A DNA stretch of 64,000 bases from Verrucomicrobiota bacterium (GTDB lineage: Bacteria > Verrucomicrobiota > Kiritimatiellia > CAIQIC01 > JAGNIJ01). The notes under the pieces were generated by a model. It was not told the origin of the DNA. It made no database searches and saw nothing but the letters and a program-made list of their open reading frames with translations. Numbering within the stretch: the first letter of the stretch is position 1; every line of letters begins with the position of its first letter. The DNA is taken from NCBI GenBank assembly GCA_022710725.1, contig JAKLGK010000003.1, positions 248,001-312,000 of the forward strand, given 5' to 3'. The translations under genes were made by a program, and so were the position numbers. Below are positions 8,967-21,908 of the stretch, piece by piece.

Positions 8967-9061
8967 CCTGCGCCGCGCTGTCCCCAGGCAACGCGTCAAC
9001 ACAACCTCGCATGGGGATATGCCATCGATGCACATTCATGTAATATCAAGGCAATAGCTAC

Positions 9062-9073
9062 TACAATAGTGTA
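9062..9073. promoter_or_regulatory. Palindromic site upstream of glnN
   Basis: TACAATAGTGTA is an 11/12 match to the perfect palindrome TACAATATTGTA found before nadE at 11597. It lies in an AT-rich stretch (about 9030-9145) that contrasts with the GC-rich surroundings and precedes the sigma-54 promoter by 90 nt. It could be a regulator site or an unrelated -10-like box. No other reading frame exists in 8967-9303. Confidence 0.3.
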
Positions 9074-9164
9074 TCGCAATGGGTGGCGGGCATTTTATCC
9101 GACACAAACATATTATATTGCAGGTAAGATTGTTACACATTATGACGCGGCTGCGCGCGGCGGA

Positions 9165-9181
9165 TTGGCATGGCTATTGCT
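9165..9181 (+). promoter_or_regulatory. Sigma-54 promoter of glnN
   Basis: TTGGCATGGCTATTGCT matches the -24/-12 consensus (TGGCAY-N5-TTGCW). The GG (9167-9168) and GC (9179-9180) are separated by exactly 10 bp, as sigma-54 requires. It ends about 123 nt before the glnN start. A sigma-54 activator is encoded 4 kb downstream. Confidence 0.8.
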
Positions 9182-9303
9182 AATGCAAGGCGCAGGTAAA
9201 GCAGGCGATGGTCCCGCTTGGCAGTGTTGCTTTTGAACGAGGAGTCGGTAAAAGCGTACGGGAACCTGCTTCAAAAAAGACGAACGAAGACGAGGAGAAC
9301 GCG

Positions 9304-11478
<2,175 letters not shown>

Positions 11479-11500
11479 CGGCCTCCTTGCGCAGGCCCGC

Positions 11501-11531
11501 GAAACACCCGTCCCCCGCGGACGGGTGTTTC
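11501..11531 (+). terminator. Strong terminator hairpin after glnN
   Basis: Perfect 13-bp arms: GAAACACCCGTCC (11501-11513) and its complement (11519-11531) with a 5-nt loop. The descending arm ends in GTTTC; the U-tract is short. It lies 23 nt after the glnN stop. Confidence 0.75.
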
Positions 11532-11573
11532 GTTGCCGAACATGAAAATCATCCCGCCCGCCGCCGATTCCGT

Positions 11574-11608
11574 TTGTCATTTTCATCCAACAGGGCTACA
11601 ATATTGTA
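11574..11608 (+). promoter_or_regulatory. nadE promoter giving an apparently leaderless transcript; overlapping palindrome
   Basis: TTGTCA (11574-11579) and TACAAT (11597-11602) are 17 bp apart, five of six matches each to the sigma-70 consensus. The start codon is at 11611, eight nucleotides after the -10 box, so transcription should begin at or next to the ATG. No Shine-Dalgarno exists. The -10 box is the left half of a perfect 12-bp palindrome, TACAATATTGTA (11597-11608), which could serve as an operator. Confidence 0.65.
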
Positions 11609-11610
11609 AT

Positions 11611-13334
11611 ATGAAATCGCTGGTTGTTGCCCTGGCCCAGGTGGATGTCACGGTGGGCGCGCTGGCTTCCAACGCGGCTCGGATCGCGCGGGTGAGCCGG
11701 GAGGCCGCCGCAGGGGGCGCGTCGCTGGTCGTCTTCCCGGAACTCTCGCTTTCCGGCTATCCGCCCGAGGACCTGGTCCTCAAGCGGCATTTTCTCGAGG
11801 ATTGCGAGGCGCAGATCCGCCGCCTCGCGGGTGAACTCCCGCCGGAAACGGTCGTGATCGCCGGGTGTCCCCGGGCGGCCGGCGAAAAGGCGGCCAATAC
11901 GGCCGTGGTCTTTCACGGGGGGCGGGAGGCCGCCTGCTACCGCAAGATGGTGCTGCCGAATTACGGGGTGTTCGACGAGAAGCGCGTTTTCGAAGCCGGA
12001 GACCGCGCGTTCTTCCTCGACCTCGACGGCTTGCGGATCGGCGTCCACATCTGCGAGGACTCCTGGGACCTCGACGAGGCCGCTGCGCGCCTGCTCCGCG
12101 ACCAGGGTCTGGACGCCCTCGTGAATCTCTCGGCCTCGCCCTACCACCGGGGCAAGCTCGCGCTCCGCGAAAACGTCCTGCGCGAGGCGGCCCGGCAACT
12201 GGGCTGCCCGGTGCTCTACGCCAACCTGGTGGGCGGCCAGGACGAGCTGGTCTTCGACGGCGCCAGCCTGGCGCTGTCCAGGGACGGGGTCCTGCTGGCG
12301 CGCGCCCGGCAATTCGAGGAAGATGTGCTGCTCGTGACCGTGGCCGGCGAAGTCGGGAGGCGGGGCCCGCCCCCTGCCCCTTCGCAGGTTTTCAGCCTGG
12401 GCATACGGAGCAGCGTCGCGCCGCGGCAGGCATCGACCTCCGCCGCCCGCGTGGAGCCCGCGCTGGAGGATCCCGCGGAGGTCTACGCCGCCCTGAAGCT
12501 GGGCCTGCGGGACTACGTGGACAAGAACGGCTTCGGCAAGGTGGTCGTCGCCTTGAGCGGCGGCATTGACTCCGCGCTGGTCGCGACGCTGGCCTCCGAC
12601 GCGCTGGGGCCGGACCGGGTCAAGGGCGTGACGATGCCCTCGCAGTACTCCTCGGCCGAGACGCTGGGCGATGCCGGCCTCCTGGCGCGGAACCTGGGGA
12701 TCGAACTGTTCACGCTGCCGATCCGCCGGCTGTACGAAACCTACGTGGAGGAACTGGCGCCGGCCTTCGGGGCGCGCCCGCCGGACGTGACGGAGGAGAA
12801 CCTGCAGGCCCGCATCCGGGGCAACCTGGTGATGGCGCTCTCCAACAAGTTCGGGTGGCTGGTCCTGACGACGGGCAACAAGAGCGAGTTGGCCACGGGG
12901 TATTGCACGCTCTACGGGGACATGGTCGGCGGGTTTGCCGTCATCAAGGACGTGCCCAAGACGCTGGTCTTCGAACTGGCCCGGTGGCGGAACCGGCCGC
13001 CGGGGAAGGCGCCGATCCCGCCCTCCACGATCGGGCGCGCGCCGTCGGCGGAGCTGCGGCCGAACCAGAAGGATGCGGATTCGCTGCCGCCCTACGACCT
13101 GCTGGACGCGATCCTGGAACGGTACGTCGAGCTGGATGAAAGCGTCCCGGCGATCGTCGCCGCCGGGTTCGAGCCGGCCACGGCCCGGCGCGTGGCCCGC
13201 CTGGTGGACCGCAGCGAGTACAAGCGGCGCCAGGGCGCGCCGGGCATCAAGATCACGCCGAAGGCCTTCGGGCGGGACCGCCGGATGCCGATCACCAATT
13301 TATACGACGAGCGAGCGGAAGGAGAACGGCTGCC

Positions 13335-13338
<4 letters not shown>
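11611..13338 (+). CDS. nadE: Glutamine-dependent NAD+ synthetase
   Basis: Last step of NAD synthesis: amidation of nicotinate adenine dinucleotide with glutamine. The N-terminal nitrilase-like glutaminase has the expected triad in VFPELSLSGYPPEDL (Glu, about residue 44), YRKMVLPNYGVFDE (Lys, about 112) and HICEDSWD (Cys, about 149). The C-terminal synthetase has the ATP loop ALSGGIDSALVATL near residue 313. Length 575 is normal. I start at MKSLVVALAQVD because conservation begins there. Its stop overlaps the start of the sigma-54 activator by 4 nt. Confidence 0.95.
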
Positions 13339-14881
<1,543 letters not shown>

Positions 14882-14885
<4 letters not shown>

Positions 14886-15601
14886 TGCAAGCCGTCATCC
14901 TCGCGGGCGGCCGGGGCACCCGGTTGAGCGCGGTGTGGGCGGACCGCCCGAAGGCGCTGGTCCCCGTCGCCGGCCGGCCGTTCCTCGAATGGCAGTTGGA
15001 CTGGCTCGCGCGTGGCGGGGTCCGGCGGGTCCATATCGCGGGGGGGCACATGGCCGACCGGATCGAGGCATGGCTGGACAGCCCGGAAGCGCCGCGCGCC
15101 CTGTCGCTTACCATCAGCCGGGAACCGGCCCCGCTGGGGACCGGCGGCGGCCTGAAATACGCGGAGCCGGGGATCGCGAGCGATCCGTTCCTGGCGCTGA
15201 ACGGCGACAGCCTGCTGCCGGGCCTGGATTTCCAATCATTGGGAAAGGCATGGCGCAGCATTTCCAATGATTGGAAACAGCCGCCCGCGATGCTGGCCGT
15301 CACCCGGATCGAGGAAGCCGGGCGCTACGGGACCGTGGAATTCGACGAGGGGAAACGGGTGACCGCCTTCCGCGAAAAGGCGAAGCGCGAATCCGGCTGG
15401 GTCAACGGCGGCGTCTACGTGATCCCCCGCCGCCTGCTGGCGCAGCTGGAGCCCGGCCGGAACCTTTCGCTGGAAACAGACGTCTTCCCCTCTCTCGCGG
15501 CGCAGGGGCTGCTGGCGGTCTTCCCCGCGCCCCCCCCCCTGCTGGACATGGGAACGCCGGAAGGCATAGCGGCCATGGAGCAGTACCTAGCCCGGCTGTG
15601 A
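14882..15601 (+). CDS. Nucleotidyltransferase, HddC/mannose-1-phosphate guanylyltransferase-like
   Basis: The protein of 239 residues begins QAVILAGGRGTRLSAVWADR, the nucleotide loop, with KALVPVAGRPFLEWQLDWL after it. LALNGDSLLPG near residue 104 is the metal-binding site and EAGRYGTVEFDE near 144 is typical of heptose- or mannose-phosphate guanylyltransferases. It may make an activated sugar for the cell surface. It overlaps the activator gene by 4 nt. A palindromic element is read through in frame at 15229-15277, adding roughly 8 residues between NGD and the next strand compared with relatives as I remember them. The 3' end overlaps the convergent lipoprotein gene by 15 nt. Confidence 0.82.
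15229..15277. repeat. Palindromic element inside the guanylyltransferase-like gene
   Basis: TTTCCAATCATTGGGAAA (15229-15246) and TTTCCAATGATTGGAAA (15261-15277) form an inverted repeat with a 14-nt spacer; each arm is itself nearly palindromic. AT-rich in a GC-rich gene. It is translated in frame as part of the protein (segment FQSLGKAWRSISNDWKQ). Confidence 0.75.
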
Positions 15602-15862
15602 AATCCCCGTGGGCTCGCATCGCTCGACCCGAAGGGGAATCAGGGGGACGCCCAGTCCGAACCAGATCGAGTCGGACAGCTGCCAGCTGTTCAGCAGGTC
15701 GATGTGCATCGAGAGTCCGGGCAGACTGATCTCCAGCATGCGGTCGCGTTCGTAAGCGATGGAAGGCCCGGCACACCGCCCTGGCGCGCCGGTGTAGGGC
15801 CGGCTGAAGTAGCCGGTACGAACGCCCGCGCAGCCCGCGAGCAGCCCGGCAAGGGCGATCAC
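15587..15862 (-). CDS. Small outer-membrane lipoprotein, unknown function
   Basis: The 91-residue product begins MIALAGLLAGCAG, a lipoprotein signal with the lipobox LAGC. The mature part of about 80 residues has no recognised domain. The GTG start is the only good start that includes the whole signal. It is the last gene of the type II secretion cluster, 25 nt after the preceding stop, so a role such as a pilotin for the secretin is conceivable but unproven. Its end overlaps the convergent nucleotidyltransferase gene by 15 nt. Confidence 0.6.
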   Translation of the reverse strand: MIALAGLLAGCAGVRTGYFSRPYTGAPGRCAGPSIAYERDRMLEISLPGLSMHIDLLNSWQLSDSIWFGLGVPLIPLRVERCEPTGISQPG

Positions 15863-15887
15863 CCATCCGGTGCGCAGCCGGGCTCTC

Positions 15888-16292
15888 TCACGGCTGGTTT
15901 CGCCGGCGCGCCTGAACGATGCCGATCATAAGGGCGGCCACGGACAGGCCCGTTAAAAATGCCTCCAGGATGGCGCGCATCGCGAGTTCGGCTCGCCGCT
16001 CCGGCCAGTTGTTCAATCGGATGCGGATGTCCCTTTCGACGACCGGGTACACGGTGCCGTCAGGGCCCGTGGCCGTCAGGCCTTTCCGTCCCAGGTGATC
16101 CTGGAGCAGTTCGCCGCCGATATAGATCTCGGTCCGGTTGCGTGTTTCGGCCAACGAAAGGCGCATATCCCGGTGAGTCCAGTTGTGCCCGGGATCACCG
16201 CGATGCAGTTGCACCAATCCGGCCAGCAGGGTGCTGCCGAAAAGGAAGGTGCCGGTCAGGCCGATCGAAAGCAGCGCATTGAACGGGCGCAT
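15888..16292 (-). CDS. Small inner-membrane protein in the type II secretion cluster
   Basis: A 134-residue protein with two predicted membrane helices, one N-terminal (ALLSIGLTGTFLFGSTLLAG) and one C-terminal (FLTGLSVAALMIGIVQARRR), flanking about 75 residues of soluble domain that would face the periplasm. No family is recognised. It starts 9 nt after gspF and is probably co-transcribed. It is too divergent to be called GspL, GspM or GspC. Confidence 0.6.
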   Translation of the reverse strand: MRPFNALLSIGLTGTFLFGSTLLAGLVQLHRGDPGHNWTHRDMRLSLAETRNRTEIYIGGELLQDHLGRKGLTATGPDGTVYPVVERDIRIRLNNWPERRAELAMRAILEAFLTGLSVAALMIGIVQARRRNQP

Positions 16293-16301
16293 GATGTCCT
16301 C

Positions 16302-17507
16302 CTAGTGCAGCGTCTGGTTCAGGGACAGGATCGGCAGCAGGGTGGCCAGGGCCACCAGCAGCACAAAACCGCCCACGAGCACGATCAGCAGGGGTTCCAG
16401 GAGGCCGAGGCTGCGGGCGATGACCCGGCTCCACTGCTGCTGGTAACGGTCCGCGGCGTGTTCGAGCAGCACCGAAAGTTTGCCACCGGCCTCGCCGGCC
16501 TGGATCCATACCGGCAGCGACCCAGCCAGCGGCGGGATCTGGCGGAGCGCATCGGCCAGGTTGCGGCCGTGGCGCATGGCCTCGGCCTGTTCCGCCGCCA
16601 GGCGGCCGGTCCAGGAGCTGCCGGTCGCCCGGCCGGCCAGCGGGAGCGCCTCCACCAGGGGCACGCCCCCGTCCAGGAGGAGGGCCAGCGTGCGCGCAAA
16701 CCGCAGGTTCACCAGGGCCGTGTACATCCGCCCCGCCAGCGGCCAGCGAAAAGCCCGTCGATTCCATAGCTGCCGGACCTCCGGCGCGGCGCGCATGCGC
16801 CGGACCAGCCAACCGCCCGCCAGGCCCAGCGCAACGATGAGGAGAAGCAGGACCGGGGCGCTCCAGCGTCCCAGCGCCAGGGTGAAACGCGTGATGGCGG
16901 GAAGGTCCATGTTGGCCTCTTCCAGCAGGCGGGCCATGCGGGGCAGCATGACGCCCATCGTGAGCATGCCGATCGCGATGGCCATGATCAGGACGATCAC
17001 TGGATAGAGCAGCGCGGTCTGGATGCGTTCGCGGACCTGGCTTTCCTCTTCCAGGAAACGCGCGATGCGGTCCAGCACCACATCCAGGGTGCCGGTTCGT
17101 TCCCCCACCTGGACCACGGACTTCTCGAAGGGCGTCACCGCCCGGTGTGCGGCCAGGGCTTCCGCGAAGGACGAGCCTTCGCGCAGACGATCGCGGGTAT
17201 CGGCCAGCAACATCTGGTGCGCGCCCGTCTCGGGGGCGGACAGGATGATTTCCAAGGCCTGGGTCAGCGGCAGGCCGGCCTTGAGGAGCGCGGCCAGTTC
17301 CCGGTAGACCATGGCGCGGGCCGATGCGTCGAACGCACCTGTCCGCCGGAAACGGCCGGCCTTTCCCTGGCCGGCCGGACGCAGCCCTTCCACGAGGATC
17401 CCGCGCGCGAACAGCTTTTCCCGGGCTTCCTTGGCGTCCAGGGCCTCCACCAATCCCGCGCTGGACCGGCCGGAATGGTCGAATCCCTGGTACGCGAACG
17501 TCTTCAT
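16302..17507 (-). CDS. gspF: Type II secretion inner membrane protein GspF
   Basis: Polytopic platform protein of 401 residues. It has the two homologous T2SSF domains (about residues 65-190 and 270-395) and three hydrophobic segments, including LLYPVIVLIMAIAIGMLTMG and LLIVLVGGFVLLVALATLLP near the C-terminus. The sequence ALLKAGLPLTQALEI is typical of the first domain. Length is normal. Its start overlaps gspE by 4 nt, so the ATPase and platform are translationally coupled. Confidence 0.92.
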   Translation of the reverse strand: MKTFAYQGFDHSGRSSAGLVEALDAKEAREKLFARGILVEGLRPAGQGKAGRFRRTGAFDASARAMVYRELAALLKAGLPLTQALEIILSAPETGAHQMLLADTRDRLREGSSFAEALAAHRAVTPFEKSVVQVGERTGTLDVVLDRIARFLEEESQVRERIQTALLYPVIVLIMAIAIGMLTMGVMLPRMARLLEEANMDLPAITRFTLALGRWSAPVLLLLIVALGLAGGWLVRRMRAAPEVRQLWNRRAFRWPLAGRMYTALVNLRFARTLALLLDGGVPLVEALPLAGRATGSSWTGRLAAEQAEAMRHGRNLADALRQIPPLAGSLPVWIQAGEAGGKLSVLLEHAADRYQQQWSRVIARSLGLLEPLLIVLVGGFVLLVALATLLPILSLNQTLH

Positions 17508-19204
17508 CCGGCGGCTCCGCGGACGTCGTGACGCCCCACCGCGCGCAGCACCTCGGCCACGCTGGTTTCGCCCGACCGGATCTTGTCCAGGGCGTCGTCG
17601 TGCAGCGCGCGCATGCCTTGCCGCGCGGCTAGTTCCCGTATCTCGCCCAGCGGCCGGCCGGCCCGCACCGCTTCCTGGACGGCGCTATCCACCAGCATGA
17701 GCTCAAACACGCCCAGCCGTCCATGGTATCCGCCCCGGCACCGGGAGCATTCCCCGGGCTGCCAGACCGGGCTCCCAACCCACTCCCCGCCCCGCGAGCC
17801 CAGGGCCCGGGCTTGCTCGTCCGTCATGACCGCGGGCCGGCGGCAATGCGGGCACAGGCGCCGGACCAGGCGCTGGGCCAGGGCCGCGCGCAGCGCCGCG
17901 GCCAGCAGGTACGACTCCACGCCCATGTCCGCCATCCGGATCACCGCGCTGACCGCGTCGTTCGTGTGCAGGGTGCTGAAGACCAGGTGCCCGGTCAGCG
18001 AGGCGCGCACGGCGATCTCCGCCGTCTCCACGTCCCGGATTTCCCCCACAAGGATCACGTCGGGATCCTGGCGCAGGATATGGCGCAACCCGGACGCGAA
18101 GGTCAGGCCGATCTTCGGCTTGACCTGGATCTGCCCGATGTGCGGGAGCTGGTACTCGATGGGATCCTCGATGGTCAGGATGTTGGCGTGCGCCTTGTCC
18201 AGTTCCTGGAGCGCCGCGTACAGCGTGGTCGTCTTGCCGCTGCCCGTCGGGCCGGTGACGAGGATCACGCCGTTGGGCTGGGCCACCAGTTCGCGGAACC
18301 GGGCCAGCAGCGAATCCGGCATGCCCAGTTTCGAGAGAGGCAGCACGGTGGATTCCCGGTTGAGCAGGCGCAGCACGACCCGCTCGCCCTCGGCCACGGG
18401 GATCGTCGAGACGCGGATGTCCACCTCCTGCTCGCCGACCCGCACGCGCGCCGTGCCGTCCTGCGGCAGGCGCTTCTCCGCGATGTCGAGCCGGGCCATC
18501 ACCTTCAGGCGGGAAACCAGCGGCGCCTCGAGGTGTTTCGGCGGCGAGGATTGCTCGTAGAGCATGCCGTCGATCCGGTACCGCAGCCGCAGGTGGCTGG
18601 CATAGGGCTCGAGATGCACATCCGATGCGCGCGCCTTCAGGGCTTCGAGCAGGATGAGATTGATCAACTGCGTGACCGGGGCCTGCTCGGAGGTGCGCAG
18701 GAGATCGTCCGCCGGCCGCTCGGGGGTATCCCCGGCCGCGGGTTTCATGCCGCGCAGCAGGTCGCCCGGCGAATCCGTCTTCCGGACATAGCAGTGCTCG
18801 ATGGCCGCCAGGATTTCGCGGCGGGAGGCCAGGAGGGGCGCCGGTTCCGTGCCCAGGATCAGCGCCAGGTCATCCAGGGCGCCGAGGTCGGAGGGATCGC
18901 TGGTCAGCACGACCACGCGCGCGCCCTGGCGCACGGGCAGCATGGCATGGGCGCGCGCCCACTCCACGGGCAGTTGCGCCACCAGTTCCGGGTCGAGCAG
19001 GTTGTCCGCCGGCTCGCGCAGCACGTCGCAGCCGTAGAGCTCGCCCAGCGCGTCCAGCAGGTCGGCGTCGGCCAGGAGCCCGGCGTCGACCAGCGCCCGG
19101 CCGAGCTCCACGTCGCCGCCCGCCTTCCCCGCCCGGGCGCGGGCTTCCTCCACCTGCTCCGGCGTCACCCTGCCCCGGCCCACCAGCACCTCGTCCAGGC
19201 GCAT
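17504..19204 (-). CDS. gspE: Type II secretion ATPase GspE
   Basis: Cytoplasmic motor ATPase (566 residues). An N-terminal GspE_N/MshEN-like domain is followed by the secretion ATPase core with LVTGPTGSGKTTTLYAAL (Walker A, about residue 318), a Walker B region DPDVILVGEIRD (about 383) and the His box GHLVFSTLHTND. The tetracysteine zinc motif (CPHC near residue 451, CSRC near 486) is the GspE/PilB type. It follows gspD by 3 nt. PilB of type IV pili is the alternative, but the adjacent secretin and GspF favour secretion. Confidence 0.92.
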   Translation of the reverse strand: MRLDEVLVGRGRVTPEQVEEARARAGKAGGDVELGRALVDAGLLADADLLDALGELYGCDVLREPADNLLDPELVAQLPVEWARAHAMLPVRQGARVVVLTSDPSDLGALDDLALILGTEPAPLLASRREILAAIEHCYVRKTDSPGDLLRGMKPAAGDTPERPADDLLRTSEQAPVTQLINLILLEALKARASDVHLEPYASHLRLRYRIDGMLYEQSSPPKHLEAPLVSRLKVMARLDIAEKRLPQDGTARVRVGEQEVDIRVSTIPVAEGERVVLRLLNRESTVLPLSKLGMPDSLLARFRELVAQPNGVILVTGPTGSGKTTTLYAALQELDKAHANILTIEDPIEYQLPHIGQIQVKPKIGLTFASGLRHILRQDPDVILVGEIRDVETAEIAVRASLTGHLVFSTLHTNDAVSAVIRMADMGVESYLLAAALRAALAQRLVRRLCPHCRRPAVMTDEQARALGSRGGEWVGSPVWQPGECSRCRGGYHGRLGVFELMLVDSAVQEAVRAGRPLGEIRELAARQGMRALHDDALDKIRSGETSVAEVLRAVGRHDVRGAAG

Positions 19205-19207
19205 CGC

Positions 19208-21127
19208 TTACTTCCTCCGGGCCGGCCGCTGGTTCAGGTTCGTCTGCGCGTTGATCAGCTGCGCCTGGCGCTCCAGGTCTCTCTTCATCGCGGCCGCCTC
19301 GCGGACGTCCGTGACGACGTGCGGCGTGACGAAGATCAGCAGGTTCGTCCGCACCTTGCGCGTCGATTGGCTGCGGAACAGCCAGCCCACCAGGGGAAGG
19401 TCGCCCAGCAGCGGCACCTTGCCGACGGCCTTCATCTCGTCCTCGCGGATGAGACCGCTGATGATGACCGTCGCGCGGTCGGGCACGGTGACCGTGGTTG
19501 AAACCTCCCGCTTGGCGATGGTCGGCGCGAACTTATCCTCGGGCCCCTCGTCGACGATCGCCTCGATGCTGGGGTTCAGCTGCATCAGCACCTCGCGATC
19601 CGGATTCACGTGCGGGGTGAGCTTGAGCTTGATCCCCACGTCCATGCGGTCGATGTTCTGGATCACGTCCCGCGCCGTGCCGGAACCGCCCTCGATGGTG
19701 GACTTGAGGACCGGGATGTTCTCCACGACGGAGAGGCTCGCCTCCGTGTTGTTCTGCGCCCAGAGCGGGATGTTGGAGAGGATCCGCACGTCGCGGTTCT
19801 GCGCCAGGGCCTTGATCAGGATGGGGATGTTGGGCACCTCGTTGCCGGCCAGGTCCGTGTACGTGCCGCGCGCGACGCCGACGGACAGGCCCTGCGGGAA
19901 GACGCCCTCGGTGATCATATCCATGACCGCGTCGCTGTCTCCCGGCCGGGAGCGGCTCACGGGCGTGGTCGAGCCGTCCTTCGGCGATTCGATGATCGCC
20001 CACTCCACGCCCAGGTCCAGGTTCTTGTTCAGCGCGACCTCGGCGATCAGCACCTCGACCAGGACCTGCTGCGGCACCTGGTCCAGTTCGGCGAGCAGCG
20101 CCTTGACCAGCTCGAAATCCTGGGCCGACGCCTCGACGATCAGGGCGTTGTTCGAGATGTTGGGCTCGATGGCGATCCGCTGGCGCTGGTCCTTTTCGGC
20201 CGTCTTGGCCAGCAGCGCGTTCAGGCTCTTGCCGGCCTCGTCCGCGGAGAGGTATTTCAGGAAGACGGCGTGGAGCCGCCCCTTCCCGGCCACCGGCTCG
20301 ACGTCCATCATCGCGACGATCCGCTTGAGCTCCGCGATCTGCACGGGCGCCCCGACGAGCACGAGGCCGTTCGCCGAGGCGGCCGGGATGACCGCCACCT
20401 CCGCGGGCAGCGAGGCCCCGCCCTCGGCGACCTGCTGCACGTGCCGGCTCAACGTGGCGCCCGACGAGGACAGGCTGCGCATCGCCGTCATGAGCTGGGC
20501 GGCCACCTCCTCCGCCGAGGCGTGCTCCAGCGGGATAAACTCGGCCGTCTCCCCCGCCCCCGGCCGGTCCAGTTCGGCCACGACCCGCTCGATCTGCTTG
20601 ACGCTGTCGGCCGTGTCGGTCACCAGCAGGTGGTTGGACGGCCCGAAGGCCGCCAGGGCCCCGCTCTTGCCGCCCCGCACCAGGGGCTCGAGGATCTTCC
20701 GCAGTTCCAGGGCGCTGATGTACTGCACGCGGATCACCCGGGTCACCAGCCCGCCGGCCGGCACGCTGCCTTCCGGCCCGATGACCCGCCCGCCCGTCAC
20801 CCCGCGTTCCGGGAGCGGCATCACGTAGCACAGGCCTTCCTTCTCCGCCACGGTGTAGCCGTGCGCCTCGAGAATGGAAACGAACAGCGGATACACCTCG
20901 GACGACGGGACCGGCGCCGGGGAGATGACCGTGACCGTGCCCGCCACGCCCTTGTCCACGACGAAGCGCCGCCCGGTCAGGTCCCCCACCAGCTTGACCA
21001 GCAGGCGGACGTCCACCTGGTCGAAGCTGAAGTTGATTCTCGGTTCGATCGGCGCCGACGGGGGCGCCGCCCGGACCGCCCACGCGGCGGCCAGCAGAAC
21101 GGCCAGGCCCAGGATCCTCATTTTCAT
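19208..21127 (-). CDS. gspD: Type II secretion secretin GspD
   Basis: Outer-membrane channel of 639 residues with signal peptide MKMRILGLAVLLAAAWAVRA. N0-N3 periplasmic domains occupy about residues 30-370 and the secretin core follows, with VPLLGDLPLVGWLFRSQS near residue 580 and LLIFVTPHVV after it, both signatures of secretins. The protein ends soon after the core with a short arginine-rich tail and no long S-domain. It starts on the base after lpxA ends. No pseudopilin genes lie in the cluster, so these must be elsewhere in the genome. Confidence 0.93.
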   Translation of the reverse strand: MKMRILGLAVLLAAAWAVRAAPPSAPIEPRINFSFDQVDVRLLVKLVGDLTGRRFVVDKGVAGTVTVISPAPVPSSEVYPLFVSILEAHGYTVAEKEGLCYVMPLPERGVTGGRVIGPEGSVPAGGLVTRVIRVQYISALELRKILEPLVRGGKSGALAAFGPSNHLLVTDTADSVKQIERVVAELDRPGAGETAEFIPLEHASAEEVAAQLMTAMRSLSSSGATLSRHVQQVAEGGASLPAEVAVIPAASANGLVLVGAPVQIAELKRIVAMMDVEPVAGKGRLHAVFLKYLSADEAGKSLNALLAKTAEKDQRQRIAIEPNISNNALIVEASAQDFELVKALLAELDQVPQQVLVEVLIAEVALNKNLDLGVEWAIIESPKDGSTTPVSRSRPGDSDAVMDMITEGVFPQGLSVGVARGTYTDLAGNEVPNIPILIKALAQNRDVRILSNIPLWAQNNTEASLSVVENIPVLKSTIEGGSGTARDVIQNIDRMDVGIKLKLTPHVNPDREVLMQLNPSIEAIVDEGPEDKFAPTIAKREVSTTVTVPDRATVIISGLIREDEMKAVGKVPLLGDLPLVGWLFRSQSTRKVRTNLLIFVTPHVVTDVREAAAMKRDLERQAQLINAQTNLNQRPARRK

Positions 21128-21901
21128 TTAGCGCACGATCCCCCGGTTCGAGTGGCGGATGAACTCGACAAGCTCCCGGATTTCCGGCCCCTCCGCGCCC
21201 GCCGCGGCCAGCCGCTCCAGCGCCTGGCTCGTGGACAACCCCTCGCGGTACAGGATGCGGTAGGCGTTCTTCAACTGGCGCTGCGCCTCCTCGCCCACGC
21301 CGCGCCGCTTGAGCCCGACGCTGTTGATCCCGTGGATCGCCAGCGGGTGGCCGTCGGCCATCATGAACGGGGGCACGTCCTGCGTGACCTTGGAGCACCC
21401 GCCGATGATGCTCATGCGGCCGATCCGGACGAACTGGTGCACGCCGCACAATCCGCCGATGATCGCCTGGTCCTCCACGAGGATGTGGCCCGCCAGCGTC
21501 GCGCAGTTGGCCATGATGACCTCGTTGCCGACGCGGCAATCGTGCGCGATATGCGCGTAGGCCATGATGTGGCAGCGGTCCCCGATCCGGGTCACGTCGC
21601 CGTCCGCCGTGGCCGCGTTGACCGTGACGTACTCGCGGAGCGTGGTCCGCTCCCCGATCTCCACGCGGGGCGCGCCGCCCTTGAACTTGAGATCCTGGGT
21701 CTGCGTGCCGAGACTGGCGAAGGGAAAAATGGCGCACCCCGCCCCCAGCGTGGTCCAGCCGTCCACGAAGACGTGCGCCATCAGCCGGGCGCCGTCGCCG
21801 ATCCGGACGTGCGGGCCGAGGACGCAGTACGGCCCGATCTCGGCGTTTTCGCCCAGCTCCGCGCCCGGATCCACGATGGCCGTCGGATGGATGCGCGCCA
21901 T
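21128..21901 (-). CDS. lpxA: UDP-N-acetylglucosamine acyltransferase LpxA
   Basis: First step of lipid A synthesis. The 257-residue protein shows left-handed beta-helix hexapeptide repeats from residue 1 (IHPTAIVDPGAELGENAEIG) and the catalytic histidine region YAHIAHDCRVGNEVIMAN near residue 120. GGCSKVTQDVPPF and HGINSVGLKRRG are LpxA signatures, and the helical C-terminal domain is present. It follows fabZ by 7 nt and abuts gspD. Confidence 0.95.
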   Translation of the reverse strand: MARIHPTAIVDPGAELGENAEIGPYCVLGPHVRIGDGARLMAHVFVDGWTTLGAGCAIFPFASLGTQTQDLKFKGGAPRVEIGERTTLREYVTVNAATADGDVTRIGDRCHIMAYAHIAHDCRVGNEVIMANCATLAGHILVEDQAIIGGLCGVHQFVRIGRMSIIGGCSKVTQDVPPFMMADGHPLAIHGINSVGLKRRGVGEEAQRQLKNAYRILYREGLSTSQALERLAAAGAEGPEIRELVEFIRHSNRGIVR

Positions 21902-21908
21902 GCCGTCC

